In this document: piece after piece, positions 44,023 to 56,787 of the stretch
How positions within the stretch are numbered: the first letter of the stretch is position 1
How the letters are laid out: every line of letters starts with the position of its first letter
The notes under the pieces: generated by a model
Seen by the model: only the letters and a program-made list of their open reading frames with translations
The model's database searches: none
Told to the model about the DNA's origin: nothing
Assembly: GCF_003711515.1 (NCBI RefSeq)
Contig: NW_021167079.1
Location: forward strand, 2,097,471-2,161,470
Reading direction: 5' to 3'
Source of the DNA: Sodiomyces alkalinus F11
Taxonomy: Eukaryota > Ascomycota > Sordariomycetes > Glomerellales > Plectosphaerellaceae
Length of the DNA stretch: 64,000 nucleotides
Made by a program: the position numbers and the translations under genes

Positions 44023-46460
44023 ATGGATCCTCCGCAAACCAAAGCGTCGACGCCAGCGATCGCCACGCCAGCGACGAATGGTGCTGGCGCTGGTGCGCCT
44101 GCGCCTCCGCCCTCGTCCACGTCTACGCAAACGACACCTGCTGGTACAACACCTCCCGCGCGAGCGCTTCAGCGGCAGAGGCCCGCGCCAAAGCCGCGTG
44201 ATAAGTTTTATTTCCAGTCCCTGGGTCCATCCGCCACCTTCAATGTCAAACAGGTTCGTCACCCTCACTGTTCACGGCCATCCAAAACATCCACCACCCC
44301 TCGACAGTTCTATCTCTCCCTTGTGAAGGGTCAGAGCTCGAGGGTTTTTCTTGTTTTCATCATTCAGTTTTACGGCCATGGACTATCTACCGCTTGAGTG
44401 CAACGTCTTTTCGTCCATGTTGACATCATCGCAGGCCCGTGTCCTTATGGTTGGTGCCGGCGGCATTGGATGCGAATTACTGAAGAACCTCGTCCTCACC
44501 GGTTTTGGGGAAATCGAAGTCGTCGATCTCGATACCATCGATCTGAGCAACCTTAACCGCCAATTTCTCTTCCGTCACGAACACATCAAGAAGTCGAAGG
44601 CGTTGGTGGCCAAGGAGGCGGCCCAAGCGTTCAACCCACAAGTCAACATTGTTGCACATCATGCCAACATCAAGGACTCCCAGTTCAACGTTCGCTGGTT
44701 CCGCGGCTTCACCCTCGTTTTCAATGCGCTCGACAACCTCGAGGCGAGGAGGCACGTCAACTGGATGTGTCTGGCAGCTGACGTGCCTCTGATCGAGAGC
44801 GGGACTACAGGTTTCAATGGCAACGTTCAGGTCATCAAGAAGGGTGTGACGGCGTGCTATGATTGCACGGAAAAGCCAGTTCCCAAGTCTTTCCCTGTCT
44901 GTACAATTCGGAGCACCCCGAGCCAGCCCATACACTGCATCGTCTGGGGCAAGAGCTATCTCCTGAGCGAAGTCTTCGGCGCCAGCGAGGACGAAGCCGC
45001 ATACGACCATTCCGAGGATGCAGATAACGCGGCGGAAATAGTCGAGCTTAAAAAGGAAGCCGCCGCTCTTCGTGAGATTCGGGAGTCGCTGGGTACAGGT
45101 GCCTTTCCCCAGCTGCTCTTTGACAAAGTTTTCAATGCCGACATCGTCCGGCTGGCGTCTATGGAAGATGTCTGGAAGTCACGGAAGAAGCCCCAGCCGC
45201 TCGACTACAGGACACTGTTGGAGCGATCCTCAAGCGCTTTAGCCTCAAAGGAGCAGATTTTGCGTGACGACCAGCGATGCTGGTCCCTCGAGGAGAACCT
45301 TGTCGTCTTCATCGACAGTCTCGACCGACTCAGCAAGCGCATGCTAGAGCTGAAGAAGGCTCACCAGGGCGCGTCCGGTCCCGAGCCCGTCATCGAGTTC
45401 GATAAAGATGATGTGGATACTCTGGACTTCGTTGCCGCCGCAGCCAATATTCGGTCGGCCGTATTTGGCATCGAGCCCAAGTCGCGCTTTGATATCAAGG
45501 AAATGGCCGGTAACATCATCCCTGCTATTGCTACGACCAACGCTATTGTGGCTAGTCTCTCCGTGCTTCAGGCCTTTAAGGTCTTGAGGGGAGAATTTCA
45601 ACAAACTAAGGAGGTGGGTTCCATTTTTCTCAGCTTGCTCCCTTTCCCCCCCGTTTTCTTTAAGAAAATAAGAAAATCAACAACATAGACAGCGGCCGTT
45701 GTCTAACGAAACATCGCAGTTGTTCTTGGCTCCAAGCAACCTCAATCGTCTTATCGGCTACACCCGATACTCTCTCCCGAACCCGGATTGTCCCGTCTGC
45801 AGCGTCTACCAGACTAGTGTTTTTGTGGACCTGTCAAAAGCCACCCTCAACGACCTCGTTGATGACTTCGTAAGGTTGCAACTCGGGTATGGAGACAAGG
45901 AGTTCGCCGTCAGCAATGAACTAGGACCCCTCTACGACCCCGAAGAGACGGAGAACTTGCCCAAGAAGCTCAGTGAACTTGGGATCAAGGGAGATACTTA
46001 CCTGACGGTAATTGATGAAGACGACGAAGACCCATTTGTCAACGTCGTCATTAACATCGAAGAGGCGTATGTGAACAACTTCAACAACAAACCCCTAATT
46101 TTACCCCCTTCTCTCGAGTATCCATATTGTACAGCATTTTGCTAACATACAGATAGAACGGATCTGGTGGAAGACAAGCCTATCAAGGCAGTGGCTGCGG
46201 ATCAGAAGCCGCAAATTCCTCGAAGGCCGAAGAAGGTGCAGCCAGTTGCAGTTGTTGCCAACGGCACAGCGCCTCAGTTAAATGGGAAGCGTCGTTTGGA
46301 GCCAGACGCCGCGGAGCCCAGCACGAAACGCCGGAGGTCGGCCAGCGAGGCCGAAGAGCCCCAGGCCAAAAAAGCGAAGACAGCCCCGTCAGGCCGGGAC
46401 GACGTCATCGTCATCGATGACGATGAAACTGGCCAGGGCGTCGTTGTTCTCGATGACTGA
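44023..46460 (+). CDS. uba2: SUMO-activating enzyme subunit 2 (Uba2), 686 aa
   Basis: Exons are 44023-44253, 44435-45613, 45720-46066 and 46157-46460. The first donor is the less common GTTCGT. Uba2 is the catalytic half of the SUMO E1: with Aos1 it adenylates SUMO, takes it as a thioester and passes it to Ubc9. Seen here are the ATP site 'ARVLMVGAGGIGCELLKNLV' (from about residue 78), 'DLDTIDLSNLNRQFLFR', 'NALDNLEARRHVN', zinc cysteines C218/C221 (ACYDC) and C494/C497 (DCPVC), and the catalytic cysteine C233 in 'PVCTIRSTPSQPIHC'. A ubiquitin-like domain (about 500-575) and a C-terminal tail with NLS-like 'TKRRRS' and a SUMO-interaction-like 'DDVIVIDDDE' follow. The N-terminal about 55 residues are an unusual Ala/Pro/Thr-rich extension. 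Convergent with the reductase gene; 73 bp separate the stops. Confidence 0.93.
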
Positions 46461-46533
46461 AAGTTTAATAACTGGCATGGATTTTATGACGGGCCCGCCC
46501 GCTGTGAATAACTGGTCCAGGTGTACATGGTCC

Positions 46534-47813
46534 TCATACTGCACTTAGACCTCCATCTAGGTTCAAGATGCAATTGTTGGCATAAGGATTTTGGGCAAGA
46601 AAAACGGCAGCGTCGGCCACCTCTTCAGCCGTACCGAGCCGCCCGAGAGGTATTTTCTTTTCGAGAGGCTCCTTCGACATGTCTGCGGACGAGCTTGTAC
46701 ATTAGCAAGGGCATGGATGGAGTTGGGAAACCAGTGGAGGCTAGAGTGTAATAGCCTCGTCATTGGGAACTGACTTGCTATCATCTCGGTTTCGATATAT
46801 CCAGGCACGATGGCATTAGACCTGATACGCATCGGGGCCAACTCAACAGCAAGAGCATGTGTCAGGCCTATATCCAGAGCATGTGCGAGGGAGGGAGCAT
46901 CCAGGGTTAGCAGCGTGGTGGCTTGACGAGGGGGTTTGAGCAAGGGATCCCTTGAGCAATATTGCAGCCGTCTGGGTTCAGGGAAGCCACGTAGAGAAGA
47001 CGGCGAATGGAATGGAAACATGTACGAAACGTACCCAGCAGGCCGGCCTTGGAGGCTGCATAGACACTTGCTCCAGGAACGCCTTTCTGTGCTAGCAAAC
47101 TTGCAATGTTGATAATGCAGGCTATATAGAAGGGCGAGGGGGCGGGGGGGTTAGTTTTCTTCTGCTGGACAATCCGGGTACACGTCCACAGTCAAGCTTG
47201 AGCCATTGCAAATGTCGAAAGAAAAGGGATTGGGCCCTATATTCCGTACTATGATTGACTTACCATCTCGATCAGCGCGGCGCTTTTTCATGCGACGCGC
47301 CATATACTTGGACGTGAGCACGGCGCCCAGCAGATTCGTGTCGAGCACCTCCCTCGCATCTTGTAGGGAGGTCTTTTGAATGAGCTGCCACTGGGCGACG
47401 CCGGCAGCGTTGACGAGGACGTCGATTTGGCCGGTGCGGTCCCAGATGGCGTCGAGAACGGTGTTTTGCTCGCTATACGTCTCATTCGCGTCGGCGTCCT
47501 CTCGTGTTGGGTTATGGCTTGTCCCCCGATTTGACAGGTCTAGACGGCGATACGCGTGGCAGAGATTCTCGGGGGAACTGGGAGGGACGGACTTGGGGCT
47601 GGATGCGGCATGGACGGGGGAGAGGGCCTGGTCAGGGAAAGGGGGGAGGTCGGCAAGGATCCGGCGGAGCTTGGACTCGTTGCGGCCGGTGAGAGTGACG
47701 AGGGCTCCCTCAGCGGCGAAGCGGCGGGCTATGGCGGCGCCGATGCCGCCGGAGGCGCCGGTTATGAGGCAGTGACGGCCTCGAAGGGGGAGGAGGGCGC
47801 GGGAGGCGGGCAT
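46534..47813 (-). CDS. oar1: 3-oxoacyl-[ACP] reductase, SDR family (Oar1/FabG-like), 292 aa
   Basis: Four minus-strand exons: 47813-47264, 47121-47035, 46867-46775 and 46682-46534, all in frame. Donors are GTAAGT, GTACGT and GTCAGT; acceptors are TATATAG, GATATAG and CCGCAG. The cofactor motif TGASGGIG lies at residues about 18-25, and 'NAAGVAQW' is the NAG-type motif. The catalytic Ser191, Tyr204 and Lys208 sit in 'INIASL' and 'VYAASK', with the 13- and 4-residue spacing of FabG. 'RIRSNAIVPGYIETEMI' and the C-terminal 'PLGRLGTAEEVADAAVFLAQ', then 'ILNLDGGLSAV', complete the fold. A variable insert (about residues 55-105) follows the second strand. The likely role is NADPH-dependent reduction in mitochondrial type II fatty acid synthesis, judged from resemblance to Oar1; no clear transit peptide is visible, so another SDR role is possible. 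Confidence 0.85.
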
Positions 47814-48064
47814 GGTGGACGGATGAATAGGTAGTGTTCCCCTACGTAATGCGTTGTTGAGAAAATGCGAATGAATTCTTACAACGTACTATCAGACCGA
47901 GACGTACTGGTACCTCGTAGGGTTACGATGGAAGTTTAATACCTTGTTTTGCTATTGAAATTCCATGATGATACCTACACCACGTACATGCCCACTGTGG
48001 ATCTGTGGATCCAGAATGTCTGATCAGTGGCCAATTGAAATCCGGCAACTTCAAAGTCCCTTAC
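47814..48064. other. Short promoter-side spacer before Copia element 2
   Basis: 251 bp between the reductase start codon and the 5' LTR of Copia element 2. Nothing specific was seen except one TACCTCGTAGG-like motif copy. The reductase promoter therefore abuts a RIP-mutated transposon. Confidence 0.5.
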
Positions 48065-48258
48065 TGTCAGATGCCTACAGCCACCTTATCGGGGTGTGAC
48101 TTGCGCTATTTCTGTAGACGGATGGGGTACTTCCGACCGATGTATCTATATTAATTTCCCCTTCTTTTACTTTATAGTTGGATATTTCCGTAGAGTATCT
48201 TTTACTCTTCTTTAATGCATATATATATCTTTTACGTACCTTATTTTATATGCTAATA
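48065..48258 (+). repeat. 5' LTR of Copia element 2
   Basis: 194 bp. Its left half keeps C/G at sites that are T/A in the right-hand LTR (CCTACAG against CCTATAG, CTTGCG against CTTACG, GATGGGG against GATAGGG), while its right half is the more mutated (GTATCTATATTAA against GTATCCACATCAA). Confidence 0.95.
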
Positions 48259-51200
48259 GTTATAAGCCCGGCGTTCTGATAAATAAAGCTATTTCGATAG
48301 ATCCTATAGCTTTAAGGCAGTTAAAATAGCCTTAAGTCTATAGCGGTTAGCTAAGTATTATTAGCTACGTCCGCCTGCTTTATTTTAACCGTTATTCCGT
48401 TATTCCCTTTTATTCAAATCGCTTAACTCGCTTAAGTCCTATATCATTCTATCGCTCCTCGTTTAATCGGTCTATTATAGTCGGTTTCGATAGTTTATTT
48501 TCCTATAATCCTAGTTAGTTAGACGATAGCCTTAACTACGGCGTTACCCACGATAGGCTATATAATCCTTACCTTACTAAAAGAATAGCGTTATTAGATT
48601 GAGGCTATTATATAGATAGCCTACGCTAACTAGGTCTCTAACCTTATTAATCTAGACCTTAAGGAATCTAAACGTCCTTAAAAGCTCGAATCCTCGGAAC
48701 CTCTAAAACTAGAAGAAGGTGACGAAGATAATGCCTAGGATCATAAGTTCAAGCTATAGAACGTAAAAGAGAATAAATATTAGTAATAGTAACGTGGTCT
48801 AACTACTCTTTACGACTATATCGCGAAGATAGTTAATCCTAACCTTAAAGATTAGTACGCGGGGAAGAAGGAGGTTAAAGATATCCTAATCGCTTTAAAG
48901 GACTATCTTAAACCTACTAACGCTGCCTAAAAGTCCTTAGTTAAGAAGAGATAGGAAGAATATATATAAAATATACGGAGGTTATCCTATAAGCGTTAGC
49001 TTTAGGACTTTATATCGCTATACTAAGATTTGAAGACCTATAGCGTTAGATCTCCTAATACTATAGAGGATTAACTTAACGTGTTTTTTAGGGCTATCGG
49101 TACTATAGCTTTAGAGTAGTTAGAGGCGCGCTTTATAGAGATTTTAAGGGAAGATAAGGAAGACTAACCTATTATCGAAGAGGTTATAAACGAATATACG
49201 GTTTAGTTACGCTATAGATATTCCTATAGGCTTAATAAGAAGCCTATAGCGTTATCGCTCTATATGGCGATATTCCTAGGAAAGAATAAAGATAGCAGAT
49301 AGTAGCCTATTAATTAGGGAGGTTAGCAGTAATAAGAAAAGGAGGGTTCTTCAGCACCTAGGGAATATATCTACGATTATATTAAGATAGAAAGAGCTAA
49401 ACGCTACTACTACCCGTGTAGTAGCTGCCCGAATATTAATTTAACGCGCTGCTAAAAGGGCTTTACGCCCTTAAAGGAGGTGGTGGAACGCTACGACCGC
49501 GTTATTAAAAGCTAGAGTGCTTCTAAGTAAAAGAAGTTTAGGGAGTATATTAAAAAGAATATCGATAAGACTAAAAATAAGGCAAAAGAGTCTAAAGCTA
49601 AGTTACCAGAGAAAGATTAGTCTAAGGAAGTATCTAATTTCATTAATAATAGGGAAGAGGATTCTAACGATAGCTCTTACGATATATATTTTACCTCTAA
49701 TTTCGTGGGAAAAAAGGTAGTATCGTCGACCTCGCCGTCGGTTTTCTCGCTCCTACAGACCAAACAGGTGGTTAGTAACGACCTATTTAATTAGTTATTA
49801 ATCGATTCGGGGTCCCTAAGGTATATAACTAATCAACGCCACCTACTTAAGGACTTCTAGCCTGCTACCACTATCGTTAGATTTTAGATAGATGGCAGTA
49901 CCTCTAATCTAGTAAAGGGATACGGCACCCTATATCTTTAGGTTAAAGATATAAAAGGATATCCTTATACCCTTATACTAAAGAGCGTGGCGTTTATAGA
50001 TAGATATCCTATAACACTGCTAGCGACACATAGGTTATAAAAGGATTAGAACGCTGTTTTTATAACCGGCAGAGATATCTTAGTAATAGATCGATATACC
50101 TGTCTACCGTTAATTAACCTTAACGGCTAATATATCCTTAAATCTACTAAGGGCACGCTATAACACTTATAGTAATAGAGCTATTTTAACAGCTTAAGGG
50201 AACCAAAGCCTATAAGCGTGGCCGACGCCCGTTTATAGTATAAAAGGCTAGGGCACGTAAACCCTTTAGCACTGGCGTAGCTGGAAAAAGGGTGCGTAGG
50301 AGGTATCGTGGCTTTAAAAGAAGGAAGAGCGGCACTTTTAGTGGTGGACTACGAAGCTTACGTTATTAGTAAGACAAAAAGGATAGTATCGCGATATCCA
50401 CTTATCTATAGACTAATAAGGCCTTTTTAGAGGATTAACGTGGATTTATTTTCTATAGATCCTACCGCTAATGGCGACGATACTATTACCCTATTCTACG
50501 ATCCCTACACGTATAAAAACGTGATAAAAACGATACTAGGGTATAACACGTACTATTCTCGATAGCTAACTTCGAACACTTCTTATAAAGGCAGTATAAG
50601 CTGCTTATTAGTATAATTAGACTTAATGGAGAGAGGGCGCTATAGAAGAAGCTGGATAACTAGTCTTTAGATCGTGGTATCCTGCTAGAAAGATCGGCTC
50701 CTTATATAGCCGTATAGAACGCTAACGCCGAACGGTATAGGGGTATATTATCTTCGCTATCGCGAGGGTATTAGTAGATGCCTTAGGCTTCTAATAGGAT
50801 TTATAGCCAGAGATTATTATAGTAGCTACGTATCTGTATAACCAGATTCCACGCAGGGATCTAGGTTAGTAAACCCCCGAGGGAGCGTTAAACGCGTGGC
50901 TATAAAAGGAGGGTATCGTTAACTTTATAACCACTAATCCCTTAATTACGCACCTAAAGAGGTATAGTTATAAGGCGTACACGTTAACTGCTAACTACCT
51001 GCGAGGAAGGTATAAGAATAAAAAGCTCGCGCCGAGGGTATATATCGGTTATTTAATCGGTTACGAGGGCACTAATATTTTTCGGATTTAGGTGCTAAAA
51101 TTAGGGAGGATCCTGCGTATAAGGGACGTTATATTCGACGAGTTAGTCCTTTATGAAAATAGGGGAGAGGAGCCTAACGTGCCTTTAGAGCTATATAAAG

Positions 51201-53993
51201 AGCTTAATCTGCTATTAGATTAAGGGCGAATCCACGATCCTTTTAGTGTTATAACCGATATCGTCGATTTTGGTATACCTATAGTAACGTAGTAGAACTC
51301 TATAATAGAGGCTTTAGAAGAGGGAAGGAGGCGTTAATAATAACTTTAATCGTCAAAATATAGGGGGGTAATAGCCGGCGATGGTGGTAAAGAATTAAAA
51401 ACTACTACTAACGTAAAAACCACTGAAAACGCCTCTAAAAACCAATTGGTTGCTAACTAAGAGGTATCACATGGAACGGCTGCCACGGCCGCGGTAGGCA
51501 TAGTGCCTGCCGTTATACCTGCCGTTATTCCTGCCGTTGGTTCTTCCTCTTTAACTGCTATTTTACCACCCTCTTTAATAAGGGTATTAATTTTACCCTC
51601 TTTAATAACCTCTTCTTCCTCTTTAAGGCCTATTTATACGCCCTTTTCGCCACCTCCTAACGATCCTGTAATTAAACGTAGCGATTAAGAGGAATCTAAT
51701 AATACTAGCGGATCTTCCTTTACCTTAGAGGAGGCTATAGGCGAGGCCACTGATAATACCGTCGGAATAGGATTATTGTTACCTGACTAATCCGTTATTA
51801 AAGAGACTATAGCTATTACCGCTACTCCTTAAATAACTAATCCATAAGTAGTAACCCTATCTTTAGTAGCTAAGTCTAATCCTACTACTACTATTACTAT
51901 TTAGGCCTAATAACTAACCTTTTATTCACCTGCTTTAGCTTTAACGCCTACCCTTATAGGGCGGCCTGCTCGTAATCACCGACCTTCTTTTAGATACGAC
52001 GATTACGTCTCCTACTTTACCTTTAAGAAGCCGAAAAAGCCGCTATTACGCCGCGAGATACCTAAGGAACTGTTGAATTAGTCTTAGATGCTTAAGAGCC
52101 CCTATAAGCTATAGTGGTTTAGGGCAGCTATATAAAAGATGGATACACTTAGGTTAATAGGCACCTTTAAAGCAGTAGAGCTACCCTAGGGTGGGTAACG
52201 TGCCTTAGACCTTAAATAGGTCTTTAAGTATAAGGTTAACCCGTGGGGGTATATTAGTAAGTTTAAGGCGGAGTTATATGTGCGAGGCGATTAATAGCCT
52301 AAAAACTACCTTAACGCCTACGCTTCCACCCTCGCCGGTAGGACTTTTAGGTTATTAATAGCTATTACTGCCTATTTTGACCTGGAGACACGTTAGCTTA
52401 ATGCCGTTAACGCCTTTACTAACGCCACCCTTAATAAGAAGATCTACATTAAGGATCCGCCCGGCTAGCCGCTACTTTAAGCAGTAAAAGGTATAAAGAG
52501 CGATAAGGACCTCGAGGCTATTTTAAAGCTATCGCGACCACCTTCACGCAGTATATAACGCCTACGCAGGGCGTTATATAGTCTTCGGCGTTCCCCTAAA
52601 CTATAGCACGAATAGCTCTCTTCCGTTTTAGGTAAGTGCGACCTAAAGTAACCAACTAAAGATAATTATGTCTTTAAAAGTAAGGAACTAATCGTCTTCT
52701 TCTACGTGGACGATATTATTCTAATTTATAGGAAGGAATATTAATCTACTGCTAATTCTCTTATATAACGGATATAGCAGCACTTTTAAGTAAGGGACCT
52801 AGGCCTACTTAAGTGGTTCCTAGGGATTAGAGTAGTTCGAGATTGCTAATAACGTCGGCTATAGCTCCCTTAAGAACTATATTACCGAAAAGATTAAGGC
52901 TTTAGGGATAGATTTCCCCTTTAATAGGCGTAGGGTTAAAAGCCCTCTTCCTTTTCCTAACGTTTTAAAACTATCTACTACTAACTAATAAGCCTCTACA
53001 GAGTTAATCCACCTACATTTACGGAAGGTTAGTTCTATTAATTACGCGGCCTATTAGACCCGGCCTAACGTATCTAAAGCTGCTTTAAGGCTTACCGAAT
53101 TTAATACTAACCCGTTAAAATAGTATCACGATACCGTAGACAGGTATTTAAAGTACCTCGTCTCTACTAAGTCCCTATACCTTTACTTTAGACCACGTAA
53201 TAACCACTTATAGCACGCACTTTACTATGCTTCTAACATAGCCTTTAAATATAACCGTGAGACGCGGTATAGCTTTTAGAGCTATACTATACTATTATTC
53301 GGGGGTCCTATAGACTAGAAGGTCAATAAGTAAACGAGCGTTATAACCTCTAGTATTAAAGCCGAGCTTATAGCACTTTCTACTACTACTAGGCAGTATA
53401 TCGCGATAAGACGGGTAATTAAGGACCTAACCTTAACCTTTAAGGAGGAACCACTAACGATATACTACGATAACGACTAAACGAGGATCCTATTAGAGGC
53501 TCCACGCCCTTAAGTTATATCTAGATTAAAGCATCTAGATATCCACGCCCTTTAGATCCGATAGGTCGTTTAATAGAAGAAGGTCCTAATCGTCTGGATC
53601 TCGACCTAAGAGATAGTTAGCAATAGGCTAATTAAAGTACTTTCCCCGCAGAAATACAAGGCGTTTATATATCTATTAGAGATAGAGGTCCTAAGCTAAG
53701 GGGCTTAAGGTAATTTATAAGAGGCGTAGTACTGAGTTTATAATCTATAGCCTAGATTAACCGTTATTTTAGTGCCCTTTAGATTATTATTTAGGCACCC
53801 GTTTTTAACGTTATTATAGGGTTAATTTAACCATCTGTTTTAGACGTTTTTAACGTTTTTAGGCATAAAAAGAGCGCGCTTTTCAATAAGCCGTTTAATC
53901 GTTGGATTAATATCTAGGCCTCTATTTTACCCTAGATTTACGGCTTTAATTAAGCAGAATAGTCAGGATTAATCCTGTAGTTCTATGGGGGTG

Positions 53994-54187
53994 TGTTAGA
54001 TGCCTATAGCCACCTTATCGGGGTGTGACTTACGCTATTTCTGTAGACGGATAGGGTACTTCCGACCGATGTATCCACATCAATTTCCCCTCCTTTTACT
54101 TTATAGTTAGATATTTCCGCAGAGTATCTTTTACTCTTCTTCAATGCACACACACATCTTTTGCGTACCTTATTTTGTGTGCTGACA
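53994..54187 (+). repeat. 3' LTR of Copia element 2
   Basis: 194 bp. Its right half preserves a CA-repeat (GCACACACACATC) that has become a TA-repeat in the left LTR, a direct view of CpA-to-TpA conversion. Confidence 0.95.
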
Positions 54188-54701
54188 CTTGCACAGAAAC
54201 GTACGGATATTCAGGGGCATGGGGAATTGATTACCGGGGGCACTTCCACAGGGTCTTCTCACGGTGGCTTGATCAAACCCTCCACTCTCTCGCAGAGATA
54301 AGCCACAAGCACAAAGGGTGGTAGGTACTTCGTAGAGTAACTTTTTGTTTTACTTTGTACATGTACTTTCCGCCCTCCCACCGAGTCGAGGTCCACTCAA
54401 CGGAGCTTTGGGGGGTATAATTCCGTTGCCGACCGCAATGGGACCCTTTTTTCTCAACCCGAATCCTCGCCCAAGCCAAAATCCTACAGTGGCCTCCTCT
54501 GTGCCGGCTTCCTCACAGATGTCCTGCGATACCGTCTACCCTCCTTAATCCTGTAATTATTATTTTTTCGACCAAGTTCTCGTTATCGTTTCTCTCCACC
54601 CGCCGAATGCCGCCGACGCCGACCGCGCAGTAGTCCGAATCCTCGACAACACGACCCCTCTCCCTAACATTTTCTCGACTTCCTACTTCCGACCTTCGAA
54701 G
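54188..54701. other. Promoter side of the sphingoid phosphatase gene
   Basis: 514 bp between Copia element 2 and the ATG at 54702. It has a TACTTCGTA motif copy at about 54328 and becomes pyrimidine-rich from about 54590. No separate gene is supported. Confidence 0.5.
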
Positions 54702-56327
54702 ATGGACAAGCCCTTGAAAGGGCAGTCCGCCAATGCCGTCCCCGATGCAGGACTGAGGAGTCTGAATCACTGTATGTGCTTGTCCTTTGTTCTCCATCTC
54801 AGCTACCAGCGCATTGGGGCTCTTTACTCGCCCATTTTCGGGGGAGAACCCCTGGGGAGCGATGCGGGAGGGGGAGACCATCGACCACCGACCACCGACC
54901 ACCGATCGTCAGCCGGTTCTCTTCAACTCCGGGCCCGATTCTTGGCTCTTCAACGATGGTGCTGGGAATTGCGACTGACATGACTTCTGTATAGACAAAA
55001 TGATCCTACCGACCTGGCGATACAACCTCCGACAGAGTATTCTACCACTGATCCGATGGGAGACCCCCTACCTGGCCTGGCTACAAGACAAGGCCCGCAG
55101 CCCCGCGCTGGACAGTTACTTCGCCATTACCGCAAACCTGGGCACACATACATTCTTCATGGTCATGCTGCCCATTCTGTTTTGGTGCGGGTCTCCTTCG
55201 TTCGGCAAAGGGTGAGTGTCATAGCTTCCAGCTTCCTTCTCGCGACCCCACTACTTTTCGTCTGACTCTCCCGACAAGACTCGTTCATATTCTTGCCTCG
55301 GGCGTCTTCTTCACGGGCTTCGTCAAGGACCTCTTCTCCCTCCCCAGACCACTATCGCCACCTCTCCAACGAATTACAATGTCGGGTTCTGCCGCTCTCG
55401 AATACGGATTCCCTTCCACCCATAGCGCCAATGCCGTCTCCGTTGCTGTGTACTCCATCCTGCTCCTCCGCAGCCCCGGGAACACCATGTCCGATACGAC
55501 GAAGCTGCTGCTGGAGGGGGTCTCTTATTTCTATGCCTTGTCCATCGTGGTGGGCCGTCTGTATTGTGGTATGCATGGCTTTTTGGACGTCATAGTCGGT
55601 TCCATTCTCGGCGCCGCCATTGGCCTGGTCGAGTTCTACTACGGGCCCCCGCTCGACGCGTACATGCACGCTAGTTCGTGGGTGGCGCCTGTGCTGGCGG
55701 CCCTGGTCATCATCGTTCTTGTCCGCATCCACCCGGAACCGGCGGACGACTGTCCCTGCTTCGACGACAGCGTGGCCTTCGCCGGCGTCGTCATCGGCCT
55801 CGAGTTCGGCACCTGGAGTTATGGGCGCATACCGGGTGACCCCTTCGATACCAACGCGCACGGCGTGAGGTCGCAGGACATCGCCGCCTTCGGCCCCGTC
55901 GTCTTCATCGCCCGGATAATTTTCGGCGTCGCCATCGTCTTCGCCTGGCGGGAGGTCATGAAGCCCACGCTCCTCCGGGCCCTGCCGCACCTTTTCCGCC
56001 TCATCGAGCGCGCGGGGCTCTCGCTGCCGCGTCGGTTTTTCAAGCGCGCCTCCGAATACAAGTTCGTCCCGCCCGGTTCGCGCATGGACACGCTCCTCCC
56101 GTCGATGCGGGACCTGCCCCGGGCCGTCGAGTCGATCCGCAACCCGACGAAGCGAGGGCGTTCCGTCTCCATAGGGCCGCAGAGCGCCGCGGACGCTTAC
56201 GAGACGCTCGCGTACCGGGAGCGGCGGCGGCGGGAGAGCATGGAGAGTAATAACGGCAGCCTGCGGAGCAAGGGAAGCATGTTCGAGCTACGCGGGGGAG
56301 GACGTGGTGGTCCTGTTCCTGACCTGG

Positions 56328-56374
<47 letters not shown>

Positions 56375-56787
56375 GCCACGGCCTCGGGTGTGCATGGGCC
56401 CGGAGCCGGGACGCTGGGCGAATACGAGAAGAAGATGGGAAGGGGGGGTGTGCTGGGGCATCCGGACGAGGAGGGCTCAACCCAGTTTCCCACTCTGGCG
56501 CAGGAGGCGGCAGAGGAGAAAGAGATGTTCTCGCGGTTAGTACGACCGCGGGTAAGGTATGATGTTGAGGTGGTGACGAAGTTGGTGGTGTATGCAGGTG
56601 CGTTTCTCTCTCACTTTCTCCCCCCCCCCCTTTTTTTTCGATATTCCCTTGTTTCTTCTCACATAAAACGGACAGACGCTGACAACTATAACCAAAAACA
56701 GGAATTGCAGGGCTCGGTGTGGAAGTGATCCCCTTGCTTTTCGAATTCGTGGGTTTGGGTTCCCTACATCTTCAGAATACGGCGTAA
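54702..56787 (+). CDS. lcb3: Dihydrosphingosine 1-phosphate phosphatase (Lcb3-like, PAP2 family), 563 aa
   Basis: Exons are 54702-54771, 54995-55211, 55279-56597 and 56702-56787. The family removes phosphate from long-chain base phosphates in the ER membrane and so controls ceramide and sphingoid signalling. The three PAP2/LPT catalytic motifs are present: 'KDLFSLPRP', 'SGSAALEYGFPSTHS' and 'GRLYCGMHGFLDV' (R-x5-H-x3-D). Several hydrophobic segments precede and follow them (e.g. 'THTFFMVMLPILFW', 'APVLAALVIIVLV'). A long hydrophilic region (about residues 330-500) is rich in Arg/Ser and carries a Gly-Asn repeat coded by a GGCAAC hexanucleotide array. The last exon adds 'GIAGLGVEVIPLLFEFVGLG', a C-terminal membrane segment of the family. 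Intron 1 (223 nt) contains short ACCACCG repeats. The protein is longer than yeast Lcb3 because of the low-complexity insert. Confidence 0.9.
56330..56373 (+). repeat. GGCAAC hexanucleotide array inside the phosphatase gene
   Basis: About seven GGCAAC units, coding for alternating Gly-Asn. Units of 6 bp keep the frame when the number changes, so length variation between strains would be tolerated. Confidence 0.9.

Larger units (their letters stand above)
48065..54187 (+). mobile_element. Copia (Ty1) LTR retrotransposon 2, complete but inactivated, 6.1 kb
   Basis: 194-bp LTRs at 48065-48258 and 53994-54187 start TGTCAG/TGTTAG and end AATA/GACA. Flanks are CTTAC (48060-48064) and CTTGC (54188-54192), a 5-bp target duplication with one transition. 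A primer site GTTATAAGCCCGG follows the left LTR, and ATGGGGGTG precedes the right one. Plus-strand translation shows Gag-like helical sequence (48600-49300), protease with 'LLIDSGSLRYITNQ' (about 49795), integrase (about 50200-51150), a Ser/Thr/Pro-rich linker (about 51360-51960), RT with 'FFYVDDIILI' (about 52690-52720) and RNase H ('KAELIALSTTTRQYIAIRRV', about 53360). Stops (TAA, TAG) break all frames. The LTR differs from element 1, so the two are distinct families that share the primer type. Confidence 0.95.
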
